DNA of 16,740 nt from Angelakisella sp. (GTDB lineage: Bacteria > Bacillota > Clostridia > Oscillospirales > Ruminococcaceae): contig JAHHTQ010000040.1 of assembly GCA_020024555.1 (NCBI GenBank), positions 1-16,740 of the forward strand, read 5' to 3'. Shown here piece after piece: positions 1 through 7,563 of the stretch (positions are counted from its first letter, which is position 1; every line of letters begins with the position of its first letter). The notes under the pieces are model-generated. The model did not search any database and was not told the DNA's origin. It saw nothing but the letters and a program-made list of their open reading frames with translations. The translations under genes were made by a program, and so were the position numbers.

Positions 1-360
1 AAACAAATGCTTGTTGTCAGTGAAGAAAACCAAAAGCTGAAAAAGGATATTACAGAACTTGAACCCAAAGCCAATTACTTTGATAAATTGGTGGACAGAA
101 GTCTTTTGATAAATTTTCGCACAACTTCAAAGGAGCTTAAGATAGGACAAAAACAATTTATTAACTTTCTGCTTGATAATAAATATATATACCGAGATTC
201 CAAAGACAATCTTCTGCCGATGAAACCTTATGTTGATAAAGGATACTTTGAAATAAAAGAATTTTGCAGAAACGGACATACAGGCACACAAACATACATA
301 ACGGCAAAAGGCAGAAAATACTTTCTGAATCTAATCAACAATCAAACAACAATTATTTAA
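1..360 (+). CDS. Phage antirepressor, KilAC domain (3' part only)
   Basis: The reading frame is open from the first base of the window, so the gene begins upstream and only its C-terminal 119 codons are seen. The ATG at position 7 is internal. The visible part begins with a short charged helical stretch (about residues 5-25 from that ATG), typical of the linker ahead of KilAC. A KilAC-like domain follows, with the pattern LLDNKYIYRD, then LPMKPYVDKGYFEIKE, then YITAKGRKYFLNLI near the end, matching the usual wing and the 'GKGQxYF' terminus of this family. KilAC domains sit at the C-terminus of phage and integrative-element antirepressors, usually behind a BRO-N or AntA/AntB domain, and act on repressors or DNA. 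The N-terminal domain cannot be judged here. A strong terminator starts immediately after the stop codon. Family assignment is fairly sure; its target is unknown. Confidence 0.8.
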   Translation, partial: KQMLVVSEENQKLKKDITELEPKANYFDKLVDRSLLINFRTTSKELKIGQKQFINFLLDNKYIYRDSKDNLLPMKPYVDKGYFEIKEFCRNGHTGTQTYITAKGRKYFLNLINNQTTII

Positions 361-406
361 GACCAATTACTTACTGAATAAAATCGGTATTTAATTGGTC
401 TTTTTT
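361..406 (+). terminator. Rho-independent terminator after the antirepressor gene
   Basis: A perfect 9-bp stem is formed by GACCAATTA (361-369) and TAATTGGTC (392-400), followed directly by six T residues (401-406). It begins one base after the antirepressor stop codon, so it ends that transcript. The loop is long (22 nt), which may weaken it. The following methylase gene starts 17 bases after the T-run, so it needs readthrough or a promoter inside this stretch. No convincing promoter was found. Confidence 0.8.
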
Positions 407-422
407 GCAAGTAGACGAGGTG

Positions 423-1403
423 ATGATTATTGTAAAAAGTCTTATCAGCTGGGTGGGTGGCAAATCAAAGCTTATGTGGATAATAAATCTGTTTGCTCCG
501 CCTGTATATGAAAGAAGTATAGATGTATTTGGCGGTTCAGGGACAGTCACGCTCAATCTTGACTGTCCCTCTTCTACTTTAAAGGTCTATAACGATTTTA
601 ACAGCAACTTAGTCAATCTTATGCGTTGCGCAAGAAACAAACCCTTGGAACTGATAAAAGAAATCGGTTTTCTGACGTTAAACGCAAGAGATGACTTTGA
701 AATATACAAAAAATTTATTGAAAAGGGTGAGTTTAACAATGATGACTTAAAAAAAGAAATGCAGCTAACCGAAATTATGTTGTCTCCGCCACAAAGCGCT
801 GAAGCAAAAAGAATACTTATGAAACAGGCAGAGGAATGTGATGTAAAGAAAGCCGCTGTATACTATAAGCTGCTCAGATACAGCTTTAACGCAAACGGTG
901 AAACCTTCGGTGGCAAAAAGTGTGATGTTCGTAGATTTTTTGCCGATATATGGAATTTCAGTAAAAGGTTTGCTGAAGTAACAATAGAAAACAAAAGCTA
1001 TGAGGCGTTAATAAAACAGTATGACAGAGAAAATGCCTTTATATACTGTGATCCGCCATATTTTGATGCAGAAGATTTTTATGCAGTATGCTTTTCAAAA
1101 GAAGATCATATTAAGCTACACGATACCTTGGCAAAGGCGCAAGGCTATGTAATGGTAAGCTACAACAACTGCCCTGAAATAGTTAATTTGTATAAGGATT
1201 TCTACATATTTTTAACAACCAGACCTAACTCAATGTCACGAAAGGAAGGTGAAATGTATGAAGAACTTATCATAACAAATTATGATCCGAGACTGTTTGC
1301 AAAACACAACAGTAACCAGCTAAACCTATTCTCATTCGAGCAGCCGAAAGGAGAATATATTTTAATCCACGAACCAAAACAAGCTTTGAAAAAAGCAGTA
1401 TAA
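423..1403 (+). CDS. dam: D12-class N6-adenine DNA methyltransferase (Dam-like)
   Basis: The product (326 residues from the ATG at 423) transfers a methyl group from AdoMet to adenine in DNA. Visible motifs are the N-terminal WVGGKSK (about residues 10-16) and DVFGGSGT (34-41), which bind AdoMet. The DPPY catalytic motif is at 210-213, inside IYCDPPYFDAEDFY. The order (GGK, then FGGSG, then DPPY) fits the D12 (alpha-type) MTase family, whose members often methylate GATC. The target was not determined. No restriction enzyme gene is adjacent, so it looks like an orphan methylase of the kind carried by phages and integrative elements. The start is uncertain: the SD-like GAGGTG (417-422) abuts the ATG at 423 with no spacer, while an in-frame ATT at 429 lies at a more usual distance. 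A TTG at 405 is also in frame but lies in the terminator T-run. Length is normal to slightly long for the family. Confidence 0.9.
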   Translation: MIIVKSLISWVGGKSKLMWIINLFAPPVYERSIDVFGGSGTVTLNLDCPSSTLKVYNDFNSNLVNLMRCARNKPLELIKEIGFLTLNARDDFEIYKKFIEKGEFNNDDLKKEMQLTEIMLSPPQSAEAKRILMKQAEECDVKKAAVYYKLLRYSFNANGETFGGKKCDVRRFFADIWNFSKRFAEVTIENKSYEALIKQYDRENAFIYCDPPYFDAEDFYAVCFSKEDHIKLHDTLAKAQGYVMVSYNNCPEIVNLYKDFYIFLTTRPNSMSRKEGEMYEELIITNYDPRLFAKHNSNQLNLFSFEQPKGEYILIHEPKQALKKAV

Positions 1404-1423
1404 AAGAAAGAGGTAAATATAAT

Positions 1424-1888
1424 ATGAGAACTAACATGAAAAACAAATTTAAAAACACAACCTACACTCAAAAAGGATTTACAGTTGAAAGCTCAATTCT
1501 TCAAAAGACAGGGCTTATGGAAAACCGAATCAGACTTATCGGCACAGACGGTTTGGTTATTCTGCAAAAGGGCGATATGACGGCAAGAGATATGATTACA
1601 ACAATCGAAGGACTTGTTCACTTCGCAGATAAAATGCTTACGGAGCTTGCTGACAAATATGAGGAATACTGTTGCGGTGACTGTGATGAATGCCATAACG
1701 AAGAAGATGAAGACATTGATAACTTCTTCATAAAAACAGATGATGACAACAGCATCCTCATCACACCTTCCGAGTGTGATTTTGCTCTGTCTGACATTCC
1801 GGAGCAAGTCTTTGATCTGTTTGAAGAATACGGCATATGTTTAAGGGCGCTGAACAAGCTGCTTAAATCAAATGAAATAATAGAATAA
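1424..1888 (+). CDS. Unrecognised acidic protein with a Cys cluster
   Basis: This 154-residue protein follows the methylase stop by 20 bases, with an AAAGAGG SD about 10 nt before the ATG at 1424. A second ATG at 1436 is in frame. Residues 15-50 read like a small beta-rich domain (FTVESSILQKTGL ... RLIGTDGLVILQKGD), loosely resembling an AbrB/SpoVT-type swapped-hairpin layout. That resemblance is weak. A helical segment follows (about 52-82), then four cysteines at 83, 84, 87 and 90 and a long acidic run (93-109). The last 40 residues (LSDIPEQVFDLFEEYGICLRALNKLL) form an amphipathic helical end. The cysteines could bind a metal, but this is not shown. Position between a methylase and a YodL/SpoVG pair suggests element housekeeping or regulation. 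Function unknown. Confidence 0.8.
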   Translation: MRTNMKNKFKNTTYTQKGFTVESSILQKTGLMENRIRLIGTDGLVILQKGDMTARDMITTIEGLVHFADKMLTELADKYEEYCCGDCDECHNEEDEDIDNFFIKTDDDNSILITPSECDFALSDIPEQVFDLFEEYGICLRALNKLLKSNEIIE

Positions 1889-1956
1889 TACCACAAAAAT
1901 TCAGACTTCAAAATATCTACTTTACAATACATTAAAGTAATTTAACATAATTAAAA

Positions 1957-1974
1957 GGGAGGTGTCTAAAAATA
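1957..1974 (+). promoter_or_regulatory. Strong SD sequence positioned on an AUA start codon
   Basis: GGGAGGTG at 1957-1964 is an excellent anti-SD match. No ATG, GTG or TTG follows at a normal distance. Seven bases after the GAGGTG core (1959-1964) comes ATA (1972-1974), which opens the frame of the YodL-domain gene. The next conventional in-frame start is a GTG at 2083, which has no SD. The frame is closed by TAA at 1948-1950, so no upstream start exists. This SD therefore decides the start as AUA. Confidence 0.7.
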
Positions 1975-2526
1975 GAAGATATAAAAATTAAAAACAGTAT
2001 CATATATTACTACAAAACTCCAATAGGATATACAGATAATACTATATGTGGTATTGACAATAGCTTTAAATGTCAAGATATTGTGGATTTCTGTTCAGAA
2101 CGAAATCTTCAATGCGAATTTAAGGAAGGTATCTTCGATAGGCTTGTGGAAAAAGAAGAAGCTTCGCAGTTTTATACAAAAGAAAAAGAATTAAAGAAGG
2201 TCCGAATTTGGCAATTAAAACCAAGTTCGGATTTTTCTATGCGCTTTATTTCTTTTGACGAACTTCTTAAAAACTTCGGTAAACCCGATAAGAACAATTA
2301 TAAAGTTGTTTTTGACGGAGAATTGCCGACTGACAATCTTGAAAGCATATATGAAATATGCAATCTTAACCAACCTGACGGTTATGAAGGTCACGCCCTT
2401 TCAATATCAGATGTAATTGAGTTATATGATACGCAGAGTAAATTTTATTATGTTGATAAAATCGGTTTTAAAGAAATAGATTTTAATCAACATACTGAAA
2501 TAGAGGAACAAACAAATCAGAATTAG
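1972..2526 (+). CDS. YodL-domain protein, apparent AUA start
   Basis: From the ATA at 1972 the product has 184 residues; from the first conventional start (GTG, 2083) it would have only 147. The extra 37 residues (starting EDIKIKNSIIYYYKTPIGY) read like normal folded protein and continue smoothly, and the strong SD sits in front of them. The C-terminal half carries a YodL-like domain: VVFDGELPTDNLESIYEIC, then the hallmark GYEGHALSISDVIELY, then FYYVDKIGFKEI. YodL domains are small modules widespread in clostridial integrative elements and plasmids, often in large or multi-domain proteins. Their biochemical role is not established. The N-terminal half is unrecognised. The stop overlaps the AGGAGG SD of the SpoVG-family gene, so the two are probably co-translated. 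Confidence 0.8.
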   Translation: MEDIKIKNSIIYYYKTPIGYTDNTICGIDNSFKCQDIVDFCSERNLQCEFKEGIFDRLVEKEEASQFYTKEKELKKVRIWQLKPSSDFSMRFISFDELLKNFGKPDKNNYKVVFDGELPTDNLESIYEICNLNQPDGYEGHALSISDVIELYDTQSKFYYVDKIGFKEIDFNQHTEIEEQTNQN

Positions 2527-2538
2527 GAGGAATGTGTA

Positions 2539-2835
2539 ATGGATAATTTAAAACTTGATGTCAGAATCAGAGAACTCAAAAATGGCGGAAAAACAAAGGC
2601 GCTGGCTTCTGTAAGCATTAACGATATGTTCGCAGTAAAAAACCTTCGTATAATCGAAGGAAAAAACGGACTTTTCGTATCAATGCCGAGCGTAAAAAAC
2701 AGTAAGGGTGAATATGAGGATCTGTTTATTCCAATTACCAAAGAAAGTAGAGAACTACTTCAAAACGCAGTTCTTAACGCATACAATTTGGAATTGACAC
2801 AAAAACAAACATCAGCGCCCAAAATGTCAATGTAA
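2539..2835 (+). CDS. spoVG: SpoVG-family nucleic-acid-binding regulator
   Basis: The 98-residue product matches SpoVG over nearly its whole length. It has an N-terminal beta strand (LKLDVRIRELKNGGKTKALASVSIND), the central NLRIIEGKNGLFVSMPS motif that typifies the family, then FIPITKESRELLQNAVLNAY. SpoVG proteins are small site-specific DNA/RNA-binding regulators, first known from septation and sporulation control in Bacillus. Copies on integrative elements are common, and this one is probably element-borne rather than the chromosomal gene, given its neighbours. The first ~80 residues are the conserved core; the Gln/Lys-rich tail after that looks variable. AGGAGG at 2525-2530 gives a good SD for the ATG. 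The pilin-like gene begins 20 bases downstream with its own SD, so it could regulate or simply share a transcript with the pilus operon. Confidence 0.9.
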   Translation: MDNLKLDVRIRELKNGGKTKALASVSINDMFAVKNLRIIEGKNGLFVSMPSVKNSKGEYEDLFIPITKESRELLQNAVLNAYNLELTQKQTSAPKMSM

Positions 2836-2855
2836 TTTATAGGAGGATTTATATT

Positions 2856-3116
2856 ATGAAAATATTTAAAGACGTTATGGCAAAGGTAAAAAATCTATCA
2901 GCAAAGCTGACAGCCAAATTTACTGTAAACAAATACAAAATGAGTCTTGCTGTCGCAAATTCACGCGGTGAAAACTATGTGGACTCGGCCGTTAAAATAC
3001 TTATCGCTGTTGTCCTTGGCGGTTTGCTACTTGCAGGACTGTACGCTCTGTTTGGTGATGTTGTGCTGCCAACACTAAAAAGCAAAATTCAATCTATGTT
3101 TAACTATGCCGGCTAA
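2856..3116 (+). CDS. Flp/Tad pilin-like small protein (DUF6133-like)
   Basis: This 86-residue protein has a long basic leader (residues 1-38, ten lysines) ending in SRG. After it comes ENYVDSAVK and a single hydrophobic helix (about residues 46-68), then a short tail ending FNYAG. The Gly38/Glu39 junction followed by Asp at +5 resembles a class III prepilin site (Gly-x4-Glu), with Asp in place of Glu. The mature product would be 48 residues, in the Flp pilin size range. It heads the pilus operon and overlaps the prepilin peptidase gene by 11 bases, which fits major pilin and processing enzyme being produced together. I recall similar proteins annotated as DUF6133 in Clostridia. AGGAGG sits in front of the ATG. 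The leader is longer than usual for Flp. Role as main pilin is inferred from position and signal. Confidence 0.75.
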   Translation: MKIFKDVMAKVKNLSAKLTAKFTVNKYKMSLAVANSRGENYVDSAVKILIAVVLGGLLLAGLYALFGDVVLPTLKSKIQSMFNYAG

Positions 3117-3519
3117 TGTAGTGTTACAGGCTGTCTTACTTACTGCCATATTGATTTACACATCTGTAAGAGATTATAAAACAAGAGAGATTCCAAACGC
3201 TATATGCCTTGGAGTCTCTCTTTTGGCTTTCTTAGACTTTAATCCAAACAATATTTTAGGATTGACAGTCGGATTATTCGTATGGATAACAGTTGCGTTT
3301 ATGTGTGAAGAAAAATTTGGCGGTGGCGATATAAAGCTAATTATGGCTGTTGGCATTGTTCTTGGTTTTTACCCTACTTTATATGGATTGATAATTGCTC
3401 TTTCTATTCAAATAATATTCTTTGTTTTTACAGCAAAGAGTAAGAAAAAATCAATGCCACTGGCTCCGTTTTTTACCGTTGGCTTTTTAACGGTATACTT
3501 TTTAAATCTAAATATGTAA
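3106..3519 (+). CDS. tadV: A24-family prepilin peptidase (TadV/CpaA-like)
   Basis: The 137-residue product is a multi-helix membrane aspartyl protease that cuts prepilin leaders at the inner face of the membrane. The two catalytic aspartates are visible: Asp23 in RDYKTREIPN and Asp75 in GGGDIKLI. A PLAPFFTVG segment near the C-terminus also fits the family. The short length, without the N-terminal methylase domain of GspO/PilD, is typical of Tad-type TadV/CpaA. The start ATG lies inside the end of the pilin gene and has no clear SD, so translation is probably coupled to the pilin. A GTG five codons further in (3121) is an alternative. Likely substrates in this operon are the pilin at 2856 and the two pseudopilin-like proteins at 8450 and 8845. 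Confidence 0.9.
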   Translation: MPANVVLQAVLLTAILIYTSVRDYKTREIPNAICLGVSLLAFLDFNPNNILGLTVGLFVWITVAFMCEEKFGGGDIKLIMAVGIVLGFYPTLYGLIIALSIQIIFFVFTAKSKKKSMPLAPFFTVGFLTVYFLNLNM

Positions 3520-3530
3520 AGGAGAATAAA

Positions 3531-4316
3531 ATGAAAATATTTAAAGACCGTACTTTTATTGGCATATTTTGTATTCTTATATCCCTATTCATTTGTTTTG
3601 GAATTACGCCTATCTTTAACGACAGAATCGCCAAAACAGTTGATATTGTAAGAGTCACAAAAGAAATTACAGAAGGCGAACAGATAACCGGGGATATGGT
3701 AAAAGTTGAATCGGTAGGCGGATATAATTTACCGCATAACGTTATAAAAACATCGGATAATGTCGTTGGCAAATATGCAACGGCAACGCTTAGCGTCGGT
3801 GACTATATATTAACTGACAAGGTTTCAAATGAACCTCAGAGAGATAATGAATATCTTTATAAGCTGGACGGAAAAAGACAGGCAATATCAGTTACGCTTA
3901 AAAGCCTTGCAAACGGTGTCTCGGGTAAGCTTAAACAAGGAGATATTGTATCGGTTATTGCGCCGGATTTCAGAAAGTCGGGAATTACAAAAATACCTGC
4001 TGAATTAAAATATGTTGAAGTTGTCGAAGTAACGACTCCAAGCGGATACGATACGAATACCAATGAAGAAAAAATTCAAGATAAAAGCAAAGACGAAAAA
4101 GAGCTTCCGACAACCGTTACCATACTTGCAACACCTGAACAAAGCAAGATACTTGCCGAACTTGAAGCAGACGGAAATATTCATCTGTCACTTGTATACA
4201 GAGGAGATAAAGCCCAAGCCCAAAAATTTTTAGATGCCCAAAATAAAATTATCGATAAGCTATATTCTTCCAAAGAAAATGATGAAAAAAATACTGAAAA
4301 CGAGGTGGTGGAATAA
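3531..4316 (+). CDS. cpaB: Flp pilus assembly protein CpaB/RcpC (SAF domain)
   Basis: The 261-residue product has one N-terminal membrane helix (about residues 9-30). A SAF-type domain follows (about 43-105), recognisable by VTKEITEGEQITGDMVKVE and VGKYATATLSVGDYILTDKV. A second beta-rich region (about 113-230) includes ISVTLKSLANGVSGKLKQGDIVSVIAP, the typical CpaB/RcpC continuation. The C-terminus is charged. In Tad systems CpaB is an extracytoplasmic periplasm/cell-wall-side assembly factor; in a monoderm it would sit on the outer face of the membrane. AAAGGAG precedes the ATG at a good distance. The stop TAA overlaps the next ATG by one base. The first 18 nt of the gene are identical to those of the pilin gene, which is odd. 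Confidence 0.88.
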   Translation: MKIFKDRTFIGIFCILISLFICFGITPIFNDRIAKTVDIVRVTKEITEGEQITGDMVKVESVGGYNLPHNVIKTSDNVVGKYATATLSVGDYILTDKVSNEPQRDNEYLYKLDGKRQAISVTLKSLANGVSGKLKQGDIVSVIAPDFRKSGITKIPAELKYVEVVEVTTPSGYDTNTNEEKIQDKSKDEKELPTTVTILATPEQSKILAELEADGNIHLSLVYRGDKAQAQKFLDAQNKIIDKLYSSKENDEKNTENEVVE

Positions 4317-5116
4317 TGAACTTCAAGAAAGATTCAATATTTTCAAAATCGGACAAGATTAAGGCAGAAAAACAGTTACATGGTGGTGTTCTTGCTGTTT
4401 GGGGCAGTCCGGCAAGCGGAAAAACAGTTGTGGCTACCAAAATTGCCAAATATTTATCGGATAAAAAGAAAAACGTAGTTTTGCTTCTTTGTGATATGAC
4501 CTGTCCCATGCTCCCTTGTATTTGTCCACCGTCAGATTTGGAAAACGATAGGTCACTTGGCAGTATACTTGCAGCGCCTCATGTAAACGAAGCACTTGTT
4601 AAATATCATATGGTAACGCATAAAAAGAATGATTATCTCACTGTTTTGGGTTTGCAAAAAGGCGAAAACGAATATACCTATACTCCGTTTTCAGACATAC
4701 AGGCAAAAGAACTGATAGCCTCGCTCCGTAAAATAGCGCCTTATGTGGTTATTGACTGTAGCAGTTATATAGCGAATGATATTTTGTCAGCTGTATCGCT
4801 TTTGGAAAGTGACTACATACTTCGTCTTGTAAATTGTGATTTGAAATCAGTAAGCTATTTGTCAAGTCAACTCCCAATCTTAAAAAACGCAGGTCTTGAC
4901 TTCGACAAGCAATATAAGTGCTTATCAAATATAAAATCAAATCAGGGTGTTGCCCAAATTGATACGGGAATGGGAAATTTCACCTTTAAATTACCATATT
5001 CAGCAGAAGTGGAGCAACAATATCTTGAAGGAAACTTATTGTCGGAGCTTAACCTAAAAAGCAGTAAAGCATTTCGGAAAGAGATAGAAAAAACAGTAAA
5101 GGAGGTGTTTGGATAA
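4316..5116 (+). CDS. tadZ: TadZ/CpaE-like P-loop ATPase
   Basis: The 266-residue product carries a Walker A motif GSPASGKT at residues 30-37, a segment VVLLLCDMTCP (switch-like Asp) and a Walker B-like strand YVVIDCSS around residue 145. The layout is that of the ParA/MinD-like SIMIBI ATPases used by Tad systems to place the machine in the cell (TadZ/CpaE). Position between CpaB and CpaF supports this. The motif lacks the early signature lysine of classic ParA/MinD (KGGxGKT). Atypical Walker A boxes are known in TadZ proteins, so this could mean nucleotide binding without ParA-type dimer catalysis. It has no separate receiver domain at the N-terminus, unlike long CpaE proteins. GAGGTG lies 8 nt before the ATG. 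The gene overlaps both neighbours by one base, implying tight co-translation. Confidence 0.8.
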   Translation: MNFKKDSIFSKSDKIKAEKQLHGGVLAVWGSPASGKTVVATKIAKYLSDKKKNVVLLLCDMTCPMLPCICPPSDLENDRSLGSILAAPHVNEALVKYHMVTHKKNDYLTVLGLQKGENEYTYTPFSDIQAKELIASLRKIAPYVVIDCSSYIANDILSAVSLLESDYILRLVNCDLKSVSYLSSQLPILKNAGLDFDKQYKCLSNIKSNQGVAQIDTGMGNFTFKLPYSAEVEQQYLEGNLLSELNLKSSKAFRKEIEKTVKEVFG

Positions 5117-6627
5117 TGATATTCAAAGGGTTACTTAACATCTTTACAAAGCGAAAAGAAAAAGCAGAGCAGGAAAGAAAAGAACTGAATGACAAAATAA
5201 ACAGGATAGACGAAAGAGCAAACAGTATACTTAAGGCTGAGCCTTTAACCCAAAAGTCAATGCTTGGAACAAAAGAAGTTTCGCTGTTTTTGGCGAATAA
5301 AAACTACGAAGAAAAAGAGTTCAGCGAGGTTTTGCAACATGTACAGGAATATATTTCCGAAAATTATTCGGAGCTTATCACTGACAGTTCGCTTGAAGAT
5401 TCCAAAGAACAAATTAAACGATATATATCTAAATTTGTTAATGAAAAAAGAGTTTCGGTTAATGGATATACGGCAAATCAGCTTATGGACGCTCTGTATT
5501 CCGAAATGGCTGAATACGGATTTCTCACAAAATATATTTTCGGTAAAGGCATTGAAGAAATTAATATTAATGCTTGGAATGATATCGAGGTTCAGTATTC
5601 AAACGGCAAAAATATAAAGCTGGACGAGCATTTTGACTCCCCTGAACACGCAATCAACGTTGTAAGAAGAATGCTACACGTTTCGGGAATGGTTTTGGAT
5701 AACGCAACTCCGTCCGTTCTTGGAAGTCTTACAAAAAATATCCGTATAGCGGCGCTAAAATATCCGCTGGTTGACGAAGATGTCGGTGTTTCGGCATCAA
5801 TAAGAATTGTAAATCCACAGAATATGACGAAGGAGGATTTCATTAATTTGGGAAGCGCGTCTGAAAAAATGCTTGACCTTCTCTCATCACTGTTAAGATA
5901 CGGCATATCAGTCTGTGTGTCGGGAGCGACTTCAAGTGGTAAGACAACAGTTCTTGGTTGGCTTCTTACAACCATACAAAACAATAAGCGCATATATACT
6001 ATTGAAAACGGTTCAAGAGAGCTTAACTTAATAAGGAGAAAAGCCGACAAAATCTTAAATTCTGTAATTCACACCATTACTAGAACCAGCGAGATAGAAA
6101 GTCAAAACATTGACCAAATAAAACTACTTGATATGGCATTAAGATTTAACCCTGACATTATTGTAATCGGAGAAATGAGAGGAGCAGAAGCGAACGCAGG
6201 ACAAGAGGCGGCAAGAACAGGTATAGCCGTAATAACAACCATTCACTCAAATTCGTGCGAAGCTACGTACAGACGTATGGTTTCACTGTGTAAACGAGCT
6301 GTCAATTTGAACGATGAAACACTGATGCAATATGTAACGGAAGCATATCCGATTGTTGCATTCTGTAAACAGCTTGAAAACAAAGAAAGACGTATGATGG
6401 AAATTATGGAATGTGAAATTTTGCCCGGTGGCGAAAGGGTTTATCATACTTTGTTCCAATATATCATAACCTCAACATCCCTTGAAGACGGAAAATATAT
6501 CATTGAAGGTCATCATGAACAAATCAATGGAATTTCCGAAAGCCTTGCCAAGCGATTAATGGAAAACGGTATGCCAATATCCGAAATTGAAAGATTTAAA
6601 GTAAAAGATGAGATGAAAGCAAGTTGA
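5116..6627 (+). CDS. cpaF: Pilus assembly ATPase CpaF/TadA
   Basis: This 503-residue protein is a T2SS-E/T4SS VirB11-like secretion ATPase. The N-terminal ~100 residues are charged and helical. The typical CpaF middle region follows, with IEEININAWNDIEVQY and IRIAALKYPLVDEDVG. The ATPase core carries Walker A GATSSGKT at 270-277, an Asp-box-like stretch around 295, Walker B DIIVIGEMRGAE from 347, and the His-box TTIHSNS at 374-380. All key residues are intact. It would form the cytoplasmic hexamer that drives pilin polymerisation and perhaps retraction. GAGGTG stands 8 nt before the ATG, and the gene overlaps the stop of the previous gene by one base. The stop overlaps the TTG start of tadB. 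Length is somewhat greater than many CpaF proteins, mainly from the N-terminal helical region. Confidence 0.95.
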   Translation: MIFKGLLNIFTKRKEKAEQERKELNDKINRIDERANSILKAEPLTQKSMLGTKEVSLFLANKNYEEKEFSEVLQHVQEYISENYSELITDSSLEDSKEQIKRYISKFVNEKRVSVNGYTANQLMDALYSEMAEYGFLTKYIFGKGIEEININAWNDIEVQYSNGKNIKLDEHFDSPEHAINVVRRMLHVSGMVLDNATPSVLGSLTKNIRIAALKYPLVDEDVGVSASIRIVNPQNMTKEDFINLGSASEKMLDLLSSLLRYGISVCVSGATSSGKTTVLGWLLTTIQNNKRIYTIENGSRELNLIRRKADKILNSVIHTITRTSEIESQNIDQIKLLDMALRFNPDIIVIGEMRGAEANAGQEAARTGIAVITTIHSNSCEATYRRMVSLCKRAVNLNDETLMQYVTEAYPIVAFCKQLENKERRMMEIMECEILPGGERVYHTLFQYIITSTSLEDGKYIIEGHHEQINGISESLAKRLMENGMPISEIERFKVKDEMKAS

Positions 6628-7553
6628 ATATAATTTTAATTATTGCAGGTATAGGACTTATTACAGGTCTGTTTACATTGTTTTCAATCAACATTGTGGA
6701 CTTTACAACTGATATTTTTCAGAAGATAATGGCTGAACCAGATACGCTTAAGTTTCAGGTCAAAAAATCAAACGGTAAAAGAAAATTGGGTTTCTTTAAG
6801 CGTGAAATAAAGGAATCCATTGATATTTTAAAACTAAGTAAAAAAGATAAATCTTTCCCTTTAATGTGTTTGTCTTCTCTTATTTTGTTTACAGTTGGCG
6901 CATCAATCTCCATTATGTTTGACAATATATTTTCTATCCCAATCCTTGCTGTTGGATTTATGTTTATTCCATTTTGGTATATCAGACTTTCGCAAAGTCA
7001 TTTTAAAAAGGAAGTATCTACCGAAATCGAGACAACATTGTCTGTCATTACAACATCATATATTCGAAGCGAAGATATTGTTACGGCTATTGAAGAAAAT
7101 ATCCCATATCTCAATTATTCGATAGCGACTGTTTTTAAAGGCTTTCTGTATAGAGTAAAGATGGTAAATCCCGATATTGTATCGGCTTTGAGGGAAATGC
7201 GTGATAAGATAGATAACGCAATATTTAAAGAATGGTGCGATGCAATGATTTCCTGTCAATATGACAGATCGCTTAAAACTGTTTTAAATCCAATAGTATC
7301 AAAGCTCAGCGATATGCGATTGGTAAACGGAGAGCTGGAAAACCTGATATTTGAGCCAAGAAAAGAATTCATTACAATGCAGATTTTAATGCTTCTTAAC
7401 ATACCCTTGCTGTATTTTCTGAACAAAGACTGGTATAACGTTCTTATGCATTCGACGCCCGGACAAATAGTTCTTTCTGTTTGTTTTGCAGTTATGTTCA
7501 TATCAATGGGATTTGTTGTAAAGCTTACGCAACCAATAGAATACAAAAGATAG
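6624..7553 (+). CDS. tadB: TadB-like membrane platform protein
   Basis: The 309-residue product has a hydrophobic N-terminal helix (about 3-25), two central helices (about 76-112) and two C-terminal helices (about 253-270 and 282-302). Between the last two pairs lies a cytoplasmic helical region (about 120-245) with the T2SF-like pattern IETTLSVITTSYIRSEDIVTAIEENI and LREMRDKIDNAIFKEWCDAM. This is the arrangement of TadB, the GspF-like inner-membrane platform that docks the CpaF hexamer. The TTG start overlaps the cpaF stop codon and has only a weak purine-rich stretch ahead of it, so translation is probably coupled. The paired position just before a second GspF-like gene is the normal tadB-tadC order. 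Assignment rests on topology and order more than on strong motifs. Confidence 0.82.
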   Translation: MNIILIIAGIGLITGLFTLFSINIVDFTTDIFQKIMAEPDTLKFQVKKSNGKRKLGFFKREIKESIDILKLSKKDKSFPLMCLSSLILFTVGASISIMFDNIFSIPILAVGFMFIPFWYIRLSQSHFKKEVSTEIETTLSVITTSYIRSEDIVTAIEENIPYLNYSIATVFKGFLYRVKMVNPDIVSALREMRDKIDNAIFKEWCDAMISCQYDRSLKTVLNPIVSKLSDMRLVNGELENLIFEPRKEFITMQILMLLNIPLLYFLNKDWYNVLMHSTPGQIVLSVCFAVMFISMGFVVKLTQPIEYKR

Positions 7554-7563
7554 GAGGGATTTA

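Noticed and set aside
1921..1951. TTTACA and CATAAT as a promoter for the YodL gene
   Set aside because: The spacing is 19 bp and the start of transcription would fall inside the SD sequence, so it would not give a usable leader.
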